Below, piece after piece: positions 17,491 through 25,892 of a stretch of DNA of 56,435 bases. The notes below the pieces were generated by a model. That model searched no databases, was not told where the DNA came from, and saw only the letters and a program-made list of their open reading frames with translations. Origin of the DNA: an uncultured Lachnospiraceae bacterium (GTDB lineage Bacteria; Bacillota_A; Clostridia; Lachnospirales; Lachnospiraceae); NCBI GenBank assembly GCA_947175285.1, contig CAMWMM010000001.1:1-56435 (forward strand), in the 5' to 3' direction. Made by a program: the position numbers and the translations under genes. Position 1 is the first letter of the stretch. Every line of letters starts with the position of its first letter.

Positions 17491-18735
17491 ATGCAGAATG
17501 TATATGATGAATTATTTAGCCGAGGGTTGATACATATTATTGCGGATTCACAGAAAGACTTTAAAGTGCCGGATGCAGTATATCAAGATACAGCGATAGC
17601 AGTGAATTTATTTTATGAGGATACGTTACAGCGGTATTTTGAATATCTTGATAGAGTACCTTCTTCGATAGAAATTTGTATTTATACATCAAACGAAAGG
17701 GCATGGGAAAAAATCAGTCAATATGCGGACGGGCGTGAAAATGTGTTTTGCCTGAAAAAAGAAAACAGGGGACGTGACATCAGTGCTTTTCTGGTTGCAT
17801 TTAAAAGGACTGCTTTAAAAAAGAAATTTCTGTGTTTCCTGCATGATAAAAAACAAAAAACTTTGTTACTTAAAGAAGATACAGATTATTGGATCGAGAA
17901 TCTGTGGGACAACACGATTCATTCAGAAACGTATATTAATAACATACTGGGTCTTCTTATGGGAGGAAAAATTGGAATCTTGACGCCGCCGATACCGTTT
18001 GGGGAACGTCTGACACACTGGTATACAAATCGGTGGAGGGACGATAATTTCAAACTGGCAGAGGAACTTGCAGCTCGTTTGGGGCTGCAGTGTGACATTG
18101 ATCGTCAAAAAATGCCCGTTACTTTGGGAAGTGTCTTCTGGTGCAGGACCAAAGCCATCACAAAGCTACTGGAATATGACTGGAAATATGAAGATTTTCG
18201 GGATGAACCATTGCCGGATGATGGAACCATTAGTCATGCGATTGAACGGATTTTTGCGTATGTTGCACAGGATGCGGGGTATTCAACAGAGTGGATCATG
18301 AGCTCCCGGTATGCAGGAAGATTAATTTTGAGTGCTCAGATGCAGATGGCAGAAACGTATCAGATGACAGGAAAAAATTTTGGAGTCAGAAGCCTGACGG
18401 AGCTAAGGAGACTTGACCGGCAAAGAAAAGCGATTGAGAAAATTTGTTCAGAGTGCAAAACGGTATATTTGTATGGAGCTGGGGGAGAAGGGCGCAGATT
18501 TGTATTTTTGATGAATTTTTGGAAATTGCAAGTGGATGGGTTTGTTGTAACGAGACGGGAAACCGCACATGATATGTTTTTGGGAATTCCGGTATATGAA
18601 TTTGATAGAATTATCGCAGATGAAACTGTCGGGGTAATCATCACTGTGGGACTGAAGTTCTGCGACGAGATTGAGGAAATAGTTAAAAAAAGAGAAGGCG
18701 TTCGCTACTATGTTCCTGCAAGGGAGGAGATATAG
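17491..18735 (+). CDS. RgpF-like (rhamnan synthesis F) glycosyltransferase with C-terminal Rossmann module
   Basis: 414 residues. The body matches the rhamnan synthesis F family: AIAVNLFYEDTLQRYFEYL, EICIYTSNE, KKENRGRDISAFLVAF (hallmark GRD block), FLCFLHDKKQ, IGILTPPIPFGERLTHW and MPVTLGSVFWCRTKAITKLL. RgpF proteins act in cell-wall rhamnose polysaccharide assembly, probably as a glycosyltransferase for side chains. The last ~90 residues are the locus module: VYLYGAGGEGRRFVFLM, then VDGFVVTRRE, then VGVIITVG. A rhamnose-containing product is suggested, not shown; no dTDP-rhamnose genes are in view. Confidence 0.8.
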   Translation: MQNVYDELFSRGLIHIIADSQKDFKVPDAVYQDTAIAVNLFYEDTLQRYFEYLDRVPSSIEICIYTSNERAWEKISQYADGRENVFCLKKENRGRDISAFLVAFKRTALKKKFLCFLHDKKQKTLLLKEDTDYWIENLWDNTIHSETYINNILGLLMGGKIGILTPPIPFGERLTHWYTNRWRDDNFKLAEELAARLGLQCDIDRQKMPVTLGSVFWCRTKAITKLLEYDWKYEDFRDEPLPDDGTISHAIERIFAYVAQDAGYSTEWIMSSRYAGRLILSAQMQMAETYQMTGKNFGVRSLTELRRLDRQRKAIEKICSECKTVYLYGAGGEGRRFVFLMNFWKLQVDGFVVTRRETAHDMFLGIPVYEFDRIIADETVGVIITVGLKFCDEIEEIVKKREGVRYYVPAREEI

Positions 18736-18792
18736 CGAGTTTGACATTTAACTGACGGGAGTATGACTGAACAGCGGTGGATCGGAGTGCAG

Positions 18793-19671
18793 ATGAGTGG
18801 GAAAGTAGGTATTGTGCTGATAAATTATAACGGAGAAAAGTACATAGCAGATTGTCTGAATAGTTTGCAGGCACAGACTTATAACAATTTTGAGATTCTA
18901 TTTTGGGATAATCATTCAAGTGATGCGTCTGTAGAAATTGTGAAGCGGTTATATACGCAAGTTCATTTGGTGGAGAGTCAATATAATTATGGATTTGCAA
19001 AAGCTAATAACCTGGCTGTTAAACAGATGTTAAAAATGGGAGCAGAATATATATTGCTGCTTAATGTGGATACAGTGGCGGACTCTTTTTTGGTAGAACA
19101 GCTGTTGGAAAAGGCTGATGCCAATACCGTTACAACCGCACGGATTGGCATGGGAAAGAATGGTGGAGCAAACTGGTATGCTGGTGGGGAGCTGCAATTT
19201 GATATTGGAAATGCAAGGCATTTATATATTAAAAACTACAAAAAGGAAACACCAGTATCATTTATTAGTGGTTGTTGTATGATGATTCACAAGGACATAA
19301 TTAAGAAATATGGACTATTTAATGCTGAATATTATCTTTACTATGAGGATACAGATTTATGTATGAGGTGGTATTTGGAGGGTGTGCGTATGTTGTATAT
19401 CCCCAGTGTTAAAGTGTGGCATAAGGTTGGTGGGAGCACAGGAGGATATAAATCTCCCTTGAAAGAATATTATTTGATTAGAAACAGGCTTTATTTTGTA
19501 AATAGATATAGAAAATATATAAAAGCAAATACGAAAGATGTTTTATGTAACATAATTAAAAGTAAGATTGTGTGTCCAACTGAATATAATGGAAAAATGA
19601 TAAGGGCAGCATGTTATGGGATTTTAGATTATTATATGGGGAGGATGGGAAAAGTTAATCATAAACTATAA
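18793..19671 (+). CDS. Family 2 glycosyltransferase, rhamnosyltransferase-like (WbbL type)
   Basis: About 292 residues from ATG 18793, chosen because GGAG lies five bases upstream; ATG 18763 has its GGAG almost touching. Motifs: VGIVLINYNGEKYIADCLNS, ILFWDNHSSDAS, NYGFAKANNLAV, LLLNVDTV (metal site), FISGCCMMIHKDIIKKYG, EYYLYYEDTDLCMRWYLEG (catalytic ED region) and VWHKVGGSTGG. This order is typical of WbbL/rhamnosyltransferase-type GT2 enzymes, which pairs well with the RgpF-like gene upstream. Rhamnose as donor remains an inference. Confidence 0.85.
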   Translation: MSGKVGIVLINYNGEKYIADCLNSLQAQTYNNFEILFWDNHSSDASVEIVKRLYTQVHLVESQYNYGFAKANNLAVKQMLKMGAEYILLLNVDTVADSFLVEQLLEKADANTVTTARIGMGKNGGANWYAGGELQFDIGNARHLYIKNYKKETPVSFISGCCMMIHKDIIKKYGLFNAEYYLYYEDTDLCMRWYLEGVRMLYIPSVKVWHKVGGSTGGYKSPLKEYYLIRNRLYFVNRYRKYIKANTKDVLCNIIKSKIVCPTEYNGKMIRAACYGILDYYMGRMGKVNHKL

Positions 19672-19716
19672 GGTTGAATGTTTAATGCTAAGCAAATAAA
19701 TTATCAGGGGGAAAAA

Positions 19717-20852
19717 ATGGGAGACAGATTTTGTGATGCAATTAATTATTATCAAAGAAACTGGGAGGGAAGAAAAATTGCGATCTACCCTTTTGGCAGG
19801 AACGGGGTACAATTTAAAGAACTTTTAAATTTGAAATATGGAATTCAGGAATCTTTAATCGTTGACAATAACGATAAGGACACTTATCTCAATATAATTC
19901 CGCTAGATGAGGTTCATGATTATGAAGATTATATTTGGTTTTTGACATGTATGAATCCTAGTTACCATAAATCGATTGTTTATTCTTTGAAAGAACTTGT
20001 TCCAAAACAACAAATAATTGATTTATATAATGACCTCCCTATATATGATGAGAGATTTCGGATGCTGTCAGTGATAGGGACACAGCAGGGAGAAACGGTT
20101 AGCGCACCATGCTGGGAGTTTTTAGAGATGATTAAAAAAAAGAAAAATGAAAATAGAAGAATAAATGTTGCTGAGATTGGAATCGGATATGGAGCAACTG
20201 CTGTTGAAGCATGTAAATGTCTGACAAGCGAAGATACATATTTTTGTTTTGACTTCGAGGATTGTATTGATAATTTACGGCGTGTTTCAATTCTAGTTGA
20301 CAAATGCATGTTTACAAATTGCCATGGAAAGCTTTTAAATACGACAAAATAGGACGCATCTGTTTCTGTAATTTGTCAACTAATCATTGTGGATTTTGAA
20401 ACACGCCTAATTTACTTTATGATTTAAAACAGATTCCTGAAATAAACTGTCAAATAATTGGAACGGGCAATACTCGTAAATTATGTGATTCATATGCATG
20501 GAACTTAAGTAAATTTCTGTTTGAAATGAGAAATGACGGAAAGAACGGGCTTTTCGATGTGGTCTATCTTGATGGAGCGCATACATTTATCCATGATGGC
20601 TTGGCATGCTGTTTGTTGAAAGAACTGTTAAAGCCGAATGGGTATCTAATATTTGATGATATGTTTTGGGCATGTAGAAATAACGAAAAGGTGTATTTAA
20701 AATGGAAAGAATTATATACTGAAGAACAATTGGCGGAGTATCAGGTGCAAAGAGTTGTAAATGCATTTATGATTGAGGATGATCGTTTTCATCAGATATA
20801 TATGACTCATTCATTTAACCCGTTGGTAGCGGTGTTTCAGAAAAACCAATAA
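19717..20852 (+). pseudogene. SAM-dependent methyltransferase with N-terminal Rossmann module, split by a MITE-like insertion
   Basis: The gene starts at ATG 19717 (AGGGGG five bases before). Residues 1-115 hold the locus module (KIAIYPFGRNGVQFKEL ... SLIVDNND). VAEIGIGYGATAVEACK is methyltransferase motif I and FCFDFED motif II. At 20279 a 129-bp element flanked by TAATTTAC repeats splits the gene. Removing the element and one repeat joins DNL to LYDLKQIPEIN exactly in frame, continuing through VVYLDGAHTFIHDG and GYLIFDDMF to the stop at 20852. The restored protein would be 332 residues, a Methyltransf_24-type enzyme. As it stands, the first part ends after a short foreign tail at 20352, and the second part could only start at an internal ATG (20526), so activity is probably lost. 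Confidence 0.8.
20279..20407. mobile_element. 129-bp MITE-like insertion with 8-bp target duplication
   Basis: Both ends carry the 12-bp inverted repeat GGCGTGTTTCAA, with a second matching inner block TAGTTGACAAAT offset by a few bases. The flanks are identical 8-mers, TAATTTAC at 20271-20278 and 20408-20415. Excision in silico restores an uninterrupted methyltransferase frame, which makes insertion almost certain. There is no transposase inside. 8-bp duplications occur in several IS families (for example IS6, ISL3, IS256), so the parent transposase cannot be named. Confidence 0.85.
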
Positions 20853-20921
20853 GGGCAGGACGATGAGATGTGTGGCGGGATGTCTTGTGATTTGTCTCTG
20901 AGATTAAATGCATTACGGAGA

Positions 20922-20964
20922 TAATATTTATAAAATGAAAAGATAAGATAGAAATATTGTGGCG
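20922..20964 (+). repeat. Relic copy of a glycosyltransferase gene start (repeat copy 1)
   Basis: 43 bases nearly identical to 21667-21709, which holds the beginning of the next glycosyltransferase gene. Here the frame reads ATG AAA AGA TAA and stops at once. It directly precedes the methyltransferase at 20975, suggesting that the methyltransferase entered through a duplication or recombination event at this point. Confidence 0.7.
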
Positions 20965-20974
20965 AGGAAGAAAA

Positions 20975-21622
20975 ATGAATACATCGAAATACTATAATAG
21001 AAAATATTTTAATTGGCAAAAGTCGGGTGGAGAATTTGGAGGTAAAGCTAATTTATTTAAATTTGAAAAATATATAAAAGAAACAAGCGATGTTCTTGAT
21101 TTTGGATGCGGCGGAGGATATTTACTTGCTAATATTAATACACAGGGTAGAAAGATAGGAATTGAGGTAAATCCTGTAGCAAGGGCAGAAGCTCAAAAAA
21201 GGGGAATAGAATGTTTAGAAGATATAACGAAGGTTGATGATGCAAGTGTGGATATTTTAATTTCTAATCACGCTTTAGAGCATGTGGATAATCCTTTTTT
21301 CTATATTAATGAGTTTAAAAGGGTTATTAGGCCAAAGGGGAAAATTGTGTTGTGTGTACCGCATGAAACTAATGAAAAGATAAATTATAACGATTCAAAT
21401 ATGCATTTATATACATGGAGTCCGCAGAATTTATATAATTTATTGACTGTCAATGGATTTAAAGTAAATGAATGTCAAAGGCTGTGTCATGCATGGATGC
21501 CAAATTGTAGGAAAATACAGTCATTAGTTGGATGGAATATCTTTAATAAGTTGTGTATTCTATATAGTAAAATGAAAAGGCAGTATCAGGTTATTGCAGT
21601 TGCGACAAAACGGAATCAGTGA
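20975..21622 (+). CDS. Class I SAM-dependent methyltransferase
   Basis: About 215 residues from ATG 20975 (GAGGA six bases upstream; an earlier in-frame TTG at 20957 lies in the repeat relic). VLDFGCGGGYLLANI is motif I, IGIEVNPVA motif II, VDILISNHALEHV motif IV and VIRPKGKIVLCVPHE motif V. This is the Methyltransf_11/23 type that acts on small molecules or sugars. Probably O-methylates a sugar of the glycan. It sits between two copies of a 43-bp repeat and is more AT-rich than average, which fits recent arrival. Confidence 0.8.
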   Translation: MNTSKYYNRKYFNWQKSGGEFGGKANLFKFEKYIKETSDVLDFGCGGGYLLANINTQGRKIGIEVNPVARAEAQKRGIECLEDITKVDDASVDILISNHALEHVDNPFFYINEFKRVIRPKGKIVLCVPHETNEKINYNDSNMHLYTWSPQNLYNLLTVNGFKVNECQRLCHAWMPNCRKIQSLVGWNIFNKLCILYSKMKRQYQVIAVATKRNQ

Positions 21623-21666
21623 CAAAAATAATAAGGGATTATGTGTAACAGATTGGAGTACAGAGG

Positions 21667-21709
21667 TAATATTTATAAAATGAGAAGGCAAGATAGAAAT
21701 ATTGTGGCG
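21667..21709 (+). repeat. 43-bp repeat copy 2, the start of the GT4-like gene
   Basis: Partner of the relic at 20922-20964, differing at only a few positions. Here the sequence continues as the intact MRRQDRNIVAFYPYS start of the glycosyltransferase. Confidence 0.7.
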
Positions 21710-22708
21710 TTTTATCCTTATTCTTTGTGTCAGACCTCGTATATTTACACTATGCAGGGGTTTCTTGAAAGCAAATATAAAGTGATAGATTATTTTGATT
21801 TGTTAAATGGGGTATATGATTTATGGGAGATTCGAAGTATATATTTAAACTGGCCCGAAAATATGGTTAAGGATAAAGATATCAGGCTGATAAAAAAGGC
21901 AAAATGCTACGGAGTAAAGATTGTGTGGGTTTATCACAATAAGATTCCACATGATTCTGACATAACAGATATGGTAACAAGAAATACAAGGTTTCTTATC
22001 AAAATAAGTGATGTTATAATTATCCATTCCCGTCAAAGCGTTGAAATTTTAAAACAATTTGAACCCAAATTGAAGTATGAAAAAGTTAGATTTTTGGCGC
22101 ATCCGGAATTTGTAGGCGATTACTTTGGATACGCTCATCCAGATAAAACGCCGGGAAATAAAGATTGTTTTCTTTTTGCATTCTATAGTCTAATCAGACC
22201 ATACAAGAATATTGAAATTCTTATTAATGCTTTTAACAGGCTGAACAAATCATATGACTGTAGGTTGGTTATTGCTGGATATTCTCCATCAGAGGAATAT
22301 TTTAGTTCATTGAAAGAGATAGCGCAAAATAATGACAAGGTAACTCTTTGCTCTCAATATATAAATTCGTTGGAGATGGCTGTTTATTTAGAACAGGCAG
22401 ACATACTGGTTTTACCGTATAGTTATAAAAGCGCAATGAATTCGGGAACTATGATTATGGCTTTTTCATATAAAAGGACGGTTATTGTACCAGATATTTG
22501 TATGGCAAATGATTATGATGATTCTTTAATTTATAAATATACTTATGGGGACGAGGAGAATCATATCCAAGAGTTACATAAGAAAATGGAGATGGCGTAT
22601 AAAGACGGAAAAGAACGATGCCGAGAAAAAGGGGAAAAATTATATAACATAGTAACACAGGATAATGCAAAAAATAAAGTAAAAGAGGAATTGATTAGTA
22701 TAGTATAG
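21680..22708 (+). CDS. GT-B glycosyltransferase, GT4-like
   Basis: About 342 residues. IVAFYPYSLCQTSYIYTMQGFL begins the N-terminal half; KIVWVYHNKIPHDSD and DVIIIHSRQSVEIL are typical acceptor-domain segments of GT4 enzymes. FAFYSLIRPYKNIEILINAF opens the donor domain, and DILVLPYSYKSAMNSGTMIMAF replaces the usual E-x7-E motif, so the donor site is atypical. The start is uncertain: ATG 21641 has AAGGG close by, while ATG 21680 matches the conserved sequence start seen in the duplicated relic. Retaining transfer from an NDP-sugar is expected. Confidence 0.75.
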   Translation: MRRQDRNIVAFYPYSLCQTSYIYTMQGFLESKYKVIDYFDLLNGVYDLWEIRSIYLNWPENMVKDKDIRLIKKAKCYGVKIVWVYHNKIPHDSDITDMVTRNTRFLIKISDVIIIHSRQSVEILKQFEPKLKYEKVRFLAHPEFVGDYFGYAHPDKTPGNKDCFLFAFYSLIRPYKNIEILINAFNRLNKSYDCRLVIAGYSPSEEYFSSLKEIAQNNDKVTLCSQYINSLEMAVYLEQADILVLPYSYKSAMNSGTMIMAFSYKRTVIVPDICMANDYDDSLIYKYTYGDEENHIQELHKKMEMAYKDGKERCREKGEKLYNIVTQDNAKNKVKEELISIV

Positions 22709-22718
22709 GGATTTTTGT

Positions 22719-23228
22719 ATGATTTTATTTTTATGGATAGTTAGTTGTATTGTATGTATACTCTTGGGGAGATATCTCGGGGATAAGAAGATAAAGAAAA
22801 AATTGAGGGCAATACTTAACAAAAAGTCTGAGTTGCAAATAGCGTCTGATTATAGAGCTGATTTATTATACAAGTGGCTTGTTGCTGAAAAAAGGAACAT
22901 AAATATTTTATCTATTTTGAATAATATAGAAACAGAGAATATAGGAATATATGGCTATGGGGTTGTGGGAAAACAGTTAGCAAGGGATATGAAAGATGCC
23001 CACACTAAGATTACCTGCATTATTGACAGAAATGCACGTAATATAGAATGTGATTATCCGATTTATACGTTAGATGATAAATTGCCGGAATTGGATATGA
23101 TTATTGTTACCAGTGTAAACTTGAATGAAGTTAAGAATCATATTAAACAAGGGGGATGTAAGATAATTTTATTAAGAGACATTTTAGAATTAGCTATAGA
23201 ACGAGGACAGCGGAGTGGGGGTAAATAA
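22719..23228 (+). CDS. Membrane-anchored stand-alone Rossmann module protein
   Basis: 169 residues. Residues 1-20 (MILFLWIVSCIVCILLGRYL) form one membrane helix, followed by a basic stretch (KKIKKKL) that places the rest in the cytoplasm. From about residue 70 the locus module stands alone: NIGIYGYGVVGKQLARDM, ITCIIDRNARNI, LDMIIVTSV. No catalytic domain is attached. A second protein of the same plan lies at 29867. This suggests a docking, nucleotide-sensing or scaffold role at the membrane, which is inference. Weak ribosome site (AGGG) ten bases before the ATG. Confidence 0.7.
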   Translation: MILFLWIVSCIVCILLGRYLGDKKIKKKLRAILNKKSELQIASDYRADLLYKWLVAEKRNINILSILNNIETENIGIYGYGVVGKQLARDMKDAHTKITCIIDRNARNIECDYPIYTLDDKLPELDMIIVTSVNLNEVKNHIKQGGCKIILLRDILELAIERGQRSGGK

Positions 23229-23229
23229 T

Positions 23230-23985
23230 ATGCTAGTATACGGGGATAATATTTGGGCATTAGAGAACATAGAAAGGGAAATTGAAGAATTTAAAGAAAT
23301 ATATGATAATAGACCGATTATTGACAATAGGGGCGGTATGTCAAGTACACATTTATTTTGGTCTTGGTATGCCATGAAAACTCTAAAACCTCAGTATATT
23401 ATTGAAAGCGGTGTATGGAAAGGACAAGGAACATGGTTATTTGAGAAGGCATGTCCTAATGCACAGATTTTTTCCATAGACATTAATCTGAATCATAGAG
23501 AGTATATATCAGAACGAGTGAAATATTTTTCAATAGATTTTTCCTGTATTGACTGGTCTTTTATCAAAGACAAAGAAAAAACCGTAATTTTTTTTGATGA
23601 TCATCAGAATGCATATGATCGACTGATGCAGATGAAATTTATGGGGTTTCAACAAGCGTTATTTGAAGATAATTATCCTGAAACAGAGGGTGATTGCTAT
23701 TCTCTAAAGAAAGTTCTGCTCGGAGTCGGGTTTGAGGAAACGGATAAAATAATTATTCCGCCAAATCATGCACATTCTATGTACTTCAAAGAGAACGTCA
23801 ATACATATTTTGAGTTTCCACCCATTTATAAGACGGATCATGTCAGGTGGGGAGGAGTATGGGACGATGTACATTACCCGACCCGAAAACCTATTTTGGA
23901 TAAGGTCGATACAGAGATGCAAAAAATATTGTATGCAGAATCAAAAGATTATACATGGATATGCTTTTGCAAATTAAGGGGTTAA
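23230..23985 (+). CDS. Putative methyltransferase or cephalosporin-hydroxylase-like Rossmann enzyme
   Basis: 251 residues from ATG 23230, with a GTGGGGGT site 6-13 bases before it and the previous gene's stop two bases upstream. YIIESGVWKGQGTWLFEKA resembles motif I of the Methyltransf_24/cephalosporin hydroxylase group, IFSIDIN motif II, and KTVIFFDDHQNAYDRL an acidic motif IV with DDH. EDNYPETEGDCYSLKKVL in the second half is typical of sugar-related members found in surface polysaccharide loci. A methyl transfer role is likely but the substrate is unknown. Confidence 0.55.
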   Translation: MLVYGDNIWALENIEREIEEFKEIYDNRPIIDNRGGMSSTHLFWSWYAMKTLKPQYIIESGVWKGQGTWLFEKACPNAQIFSIDINLNHREYISERVKYFSIDFSCIDWSFIKDKEKTVIFFDDHQNAYDRLMQMKFMGFQQALFEDNYPETEGDCYSLKKVLLGVGFEETDKIIIPPNHAHSMYFKENVNTYFEFPPIYKTDHVRWGGVWDDVHYPTRKPILDKVDTEMQKILYAESKDYTWICFCKLRG

Positions 23986-23988
23986 CTT

Positions 23989-24663
23989 ATGGAGAAAAAG
24001 GTAAATTGTATTGTAAAATTTATATTGCGAGTTCAGTATAAAGTACCGCGTGTTGTTTGGGCGGGGTCTTCTTATGGCGGGTTTTATGTTGTGCCGCTTA
24101 AATCAATGTATAACGGAAAGGCATTTTCATTTGGTATAGGAGCTGATATTACATTCGATAAATATTTGATGGATAAATGGGACATGAAGGTGTATGGATT
24201 TGATCCAACTCCAAAATCCTGTAATTGGGTAAAGCAGTGCTGTGCTGATATAACAAATTTTCACTTTTATGAGTATGGTATTTCAAACGAGGACGGAATA
24301 AAAGACTTTTATCTGCCCAAAAATCCGAGAGATATCTCAGGATCTCTTATTAAGAATGTTACTACAAATAGAAAAATTCAGATCCCTTTCAAGTCTATAG
24401 GGACAATTATGAAAGAACTTAGCATAGACGAAGTAGATATTCTCAAATTGGATATTGAAGGCTCTGAACTGGAAGTTATACCAGATATTTTAAAAAGCGA
24501 ACTGAAATTTAAGCAGCTGTGCGTTGAAATACATTATAGATTTTGGGAAAAACACAAATACTGGTATTTATTTAAATTAATCAGATTATTGAACAAGGTA
24601 AACTATTATATAGTTGCAGTGTCATCATCTTATGAAGAAATAACACTGTTAAAGAAGGAATAG
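23989..24663 (+). CDS. FkbM-family SAM-dependent methyltransferase
   Basis: 224 residues. AFSFGIGADITFDKYL (motif I, unusual GIGAD), VYGFDPTPKSCNWVKQ (motif II), ISNEDGIKDFYLP, then the diagnostic VDILKLDIEGSELEVI and KQLCVEIHYRFW. These last two segments identify the FkbM family, which O-methylates sugars and polyketides. A conventional AAGGGG site lies before the ATG and the gene is three bases from its upstream neighbour. Part of the methyl-rich modification set of this locus. Confidence 0.8.
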   Translation: MEKKVNCIVKFILRVQYKVPRVVWAGSSYGGFYVVPLKSMYNGKAFSFGIGADITFDKYLMDKWDMKVYGFDPTPKSCNWVKQCCADITNFHFYEYGISNEDGIKDFYLPKNPRDISGSLIKNVTTNRKIQIPFKSIGTIMKELSIDEVDILKLDIEGSELEVIPDILKSELKFKQLCVEIHYRFWEKHKYWYLFKLIRLLNKVNYYIVAVSSSYEEITLLKKE

Positions 24664-24665
24664 GC

Positions 24666-25892
24666 ATGAACATATTATATTTGAATCTTTACGATGAATT
24701 TGGCGGGGCAGAGAAAATATGTAATATATTATACAATCAAGTTTCGTCAGGAGATAAACATTTTCGTTTCGTATTAGCGGGAGACAAGGATAGTGATAAA
24801 AATTCGTATAGCTTATTTTCACAACATGCTTTTAAAGAGATAGAAGAATATCTGATAGAATCTGATTTGTTGAAAAAGATAGTGAGGATATTGGCATTGA
24901 TATGCATTGTGCGGATCATATTAGTGAAACGGATAGATGTGGTACATTTGCATAATACGCATGACTATTTAATTAGTTGCAGAGGGATAAAAGTACTTTT
25001 GAAGTTTGTCCCTGTCGTGTGGACTCTTCATGATATGTGGTCTATGACCGGGTACTGTACGTATTCGGCCAAATGTGCCAGATGGAAAGATGGGTGTAGA
25101 AAATGTAAAGATTTATCAGCAAATCGGGTCTTGAGTAAGGATATGCCAGAAAGGTTCTTTTTACAAAAGAAAGCGTTATTTACAGAAAATCATTTATATC
25201 GAGTATGTCCTTCAAAATGGCTTTATAACATGATAAAGGACAGTGGGATCGGGGTAAAAAATCTGCTCTGGATACCAAATGGTGTTGATATAGAAACTTT
25301 TCGAAGAATTGATAAAAAAACAGCGCGAAGAAAGAATCATTTGAACGACAATAAAAAGTATTTATTATTTGTTGCTGCATCAGCAAATAATAAAAAGAAA
25401 GGCATGGATTACTTATTAGATGCAGTTAAGATGCTTAACGATGTGAAGAATTTGGAGATTTTGGTTATAGGGAATGCGGAGCATAAAATTTCAGGAAACG
25501 GTATACCTGTTCATAGTTTGGGGTATATTTCGGAGGAAAAAGTATTAAATGAAATATATGCAGCAGCAGATTTATTTATTCTTCCAAGCATAGAAGACAA
25601 TTTTCCCTGTACAACTTTAGAGGCCATGGCGTCGGGGACACCAGTTATTGCATTCAGGGTAGGAGGTATTATTGAACAAATAGATGAGGAATCGGGATTT
25701 TTGGTAGATGAGATTTTGCCGGGGGAATTAGCAATGAAGATCAGAATGGCATTATCAGATCAGGAAAGGTTAGGTGATATTTCGGAAAAGGCTTATAAAA
25801 AGAGTGTGGATTTATTCTCGGCTAATAGCATGAATGACAAGTATAGAATATTGTATAAAAAAGCCGTAAAGAAATATAGGAGTTTCAAATGA
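24666..25892 (+). CDS. Family 4 glycosyltransferase
   Basis: 408 residues. MNILYLNLYDEFGGAEKICN is the classical GT4 start with a glycine turn. VVHLHNTHDYLIS, VVWTLHDMWSMTGYC and a Cys-rich loop CARWKDGCRKCKDL follow, a loop often seen in this GT4 subgroup. KYLLFVAASANNKKKGMDYLL begins the donor domain and PSIEDNFPCTTLEAMASGTPV gives the E-x7-E signature. Retaining transfer of an NDP-sugar to the growing glycan on the cytoplasmic side is expected. The stop overlaps the next gene's ATG by four bases, so translation is coupled. Confidence 0.88.
   Translation: MNILYLNLYDEFGGAEKICNILYNQVSSGDKHFRFVLAGDKDSDKNSYSLFSQHAFKEIEEYLIESDLLKKIVRILALICIVRIILVKRIDVVHLHNTHDYLISCRGIKVLLKFVPVVWTLHDMWSMTGYCTYSAKCARWKDGCRKCKDLSANRVLSKDMPERFFLQKKALFTENHLYRVCPSKWLYNMIKDSGIGVKNLLWIPNGVDIETFRRIDKKTARRKNHLNDNKKYLLFVAASANNKKKGMDYLLDAVKMLNDVKNLEILVIGNAEHKISGNGIPVHSLGYISEEKVLNEIYAAADLFILPSIEDNFPCTTLEAMASGTPVIAFRVGGIIEQIDEESGFLVDEILPGELAMKIRMALSDQERLGDISEKAYKKSVDLFSANSMNDKYRILYKKAVKKYRSFK

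Noticed and set aside
18068..18301. + strand open frame inside the RgpF-like gene
   Set aside because: It lies wholly within a conserved coding region in another frame and resembles no protein.
20526..20852. Independent 108-residue methyltransferase gene
   Set aside because: Excision of the 129-bp element joins it in frame with the upstream part, so it is the 3' half of a split gene.
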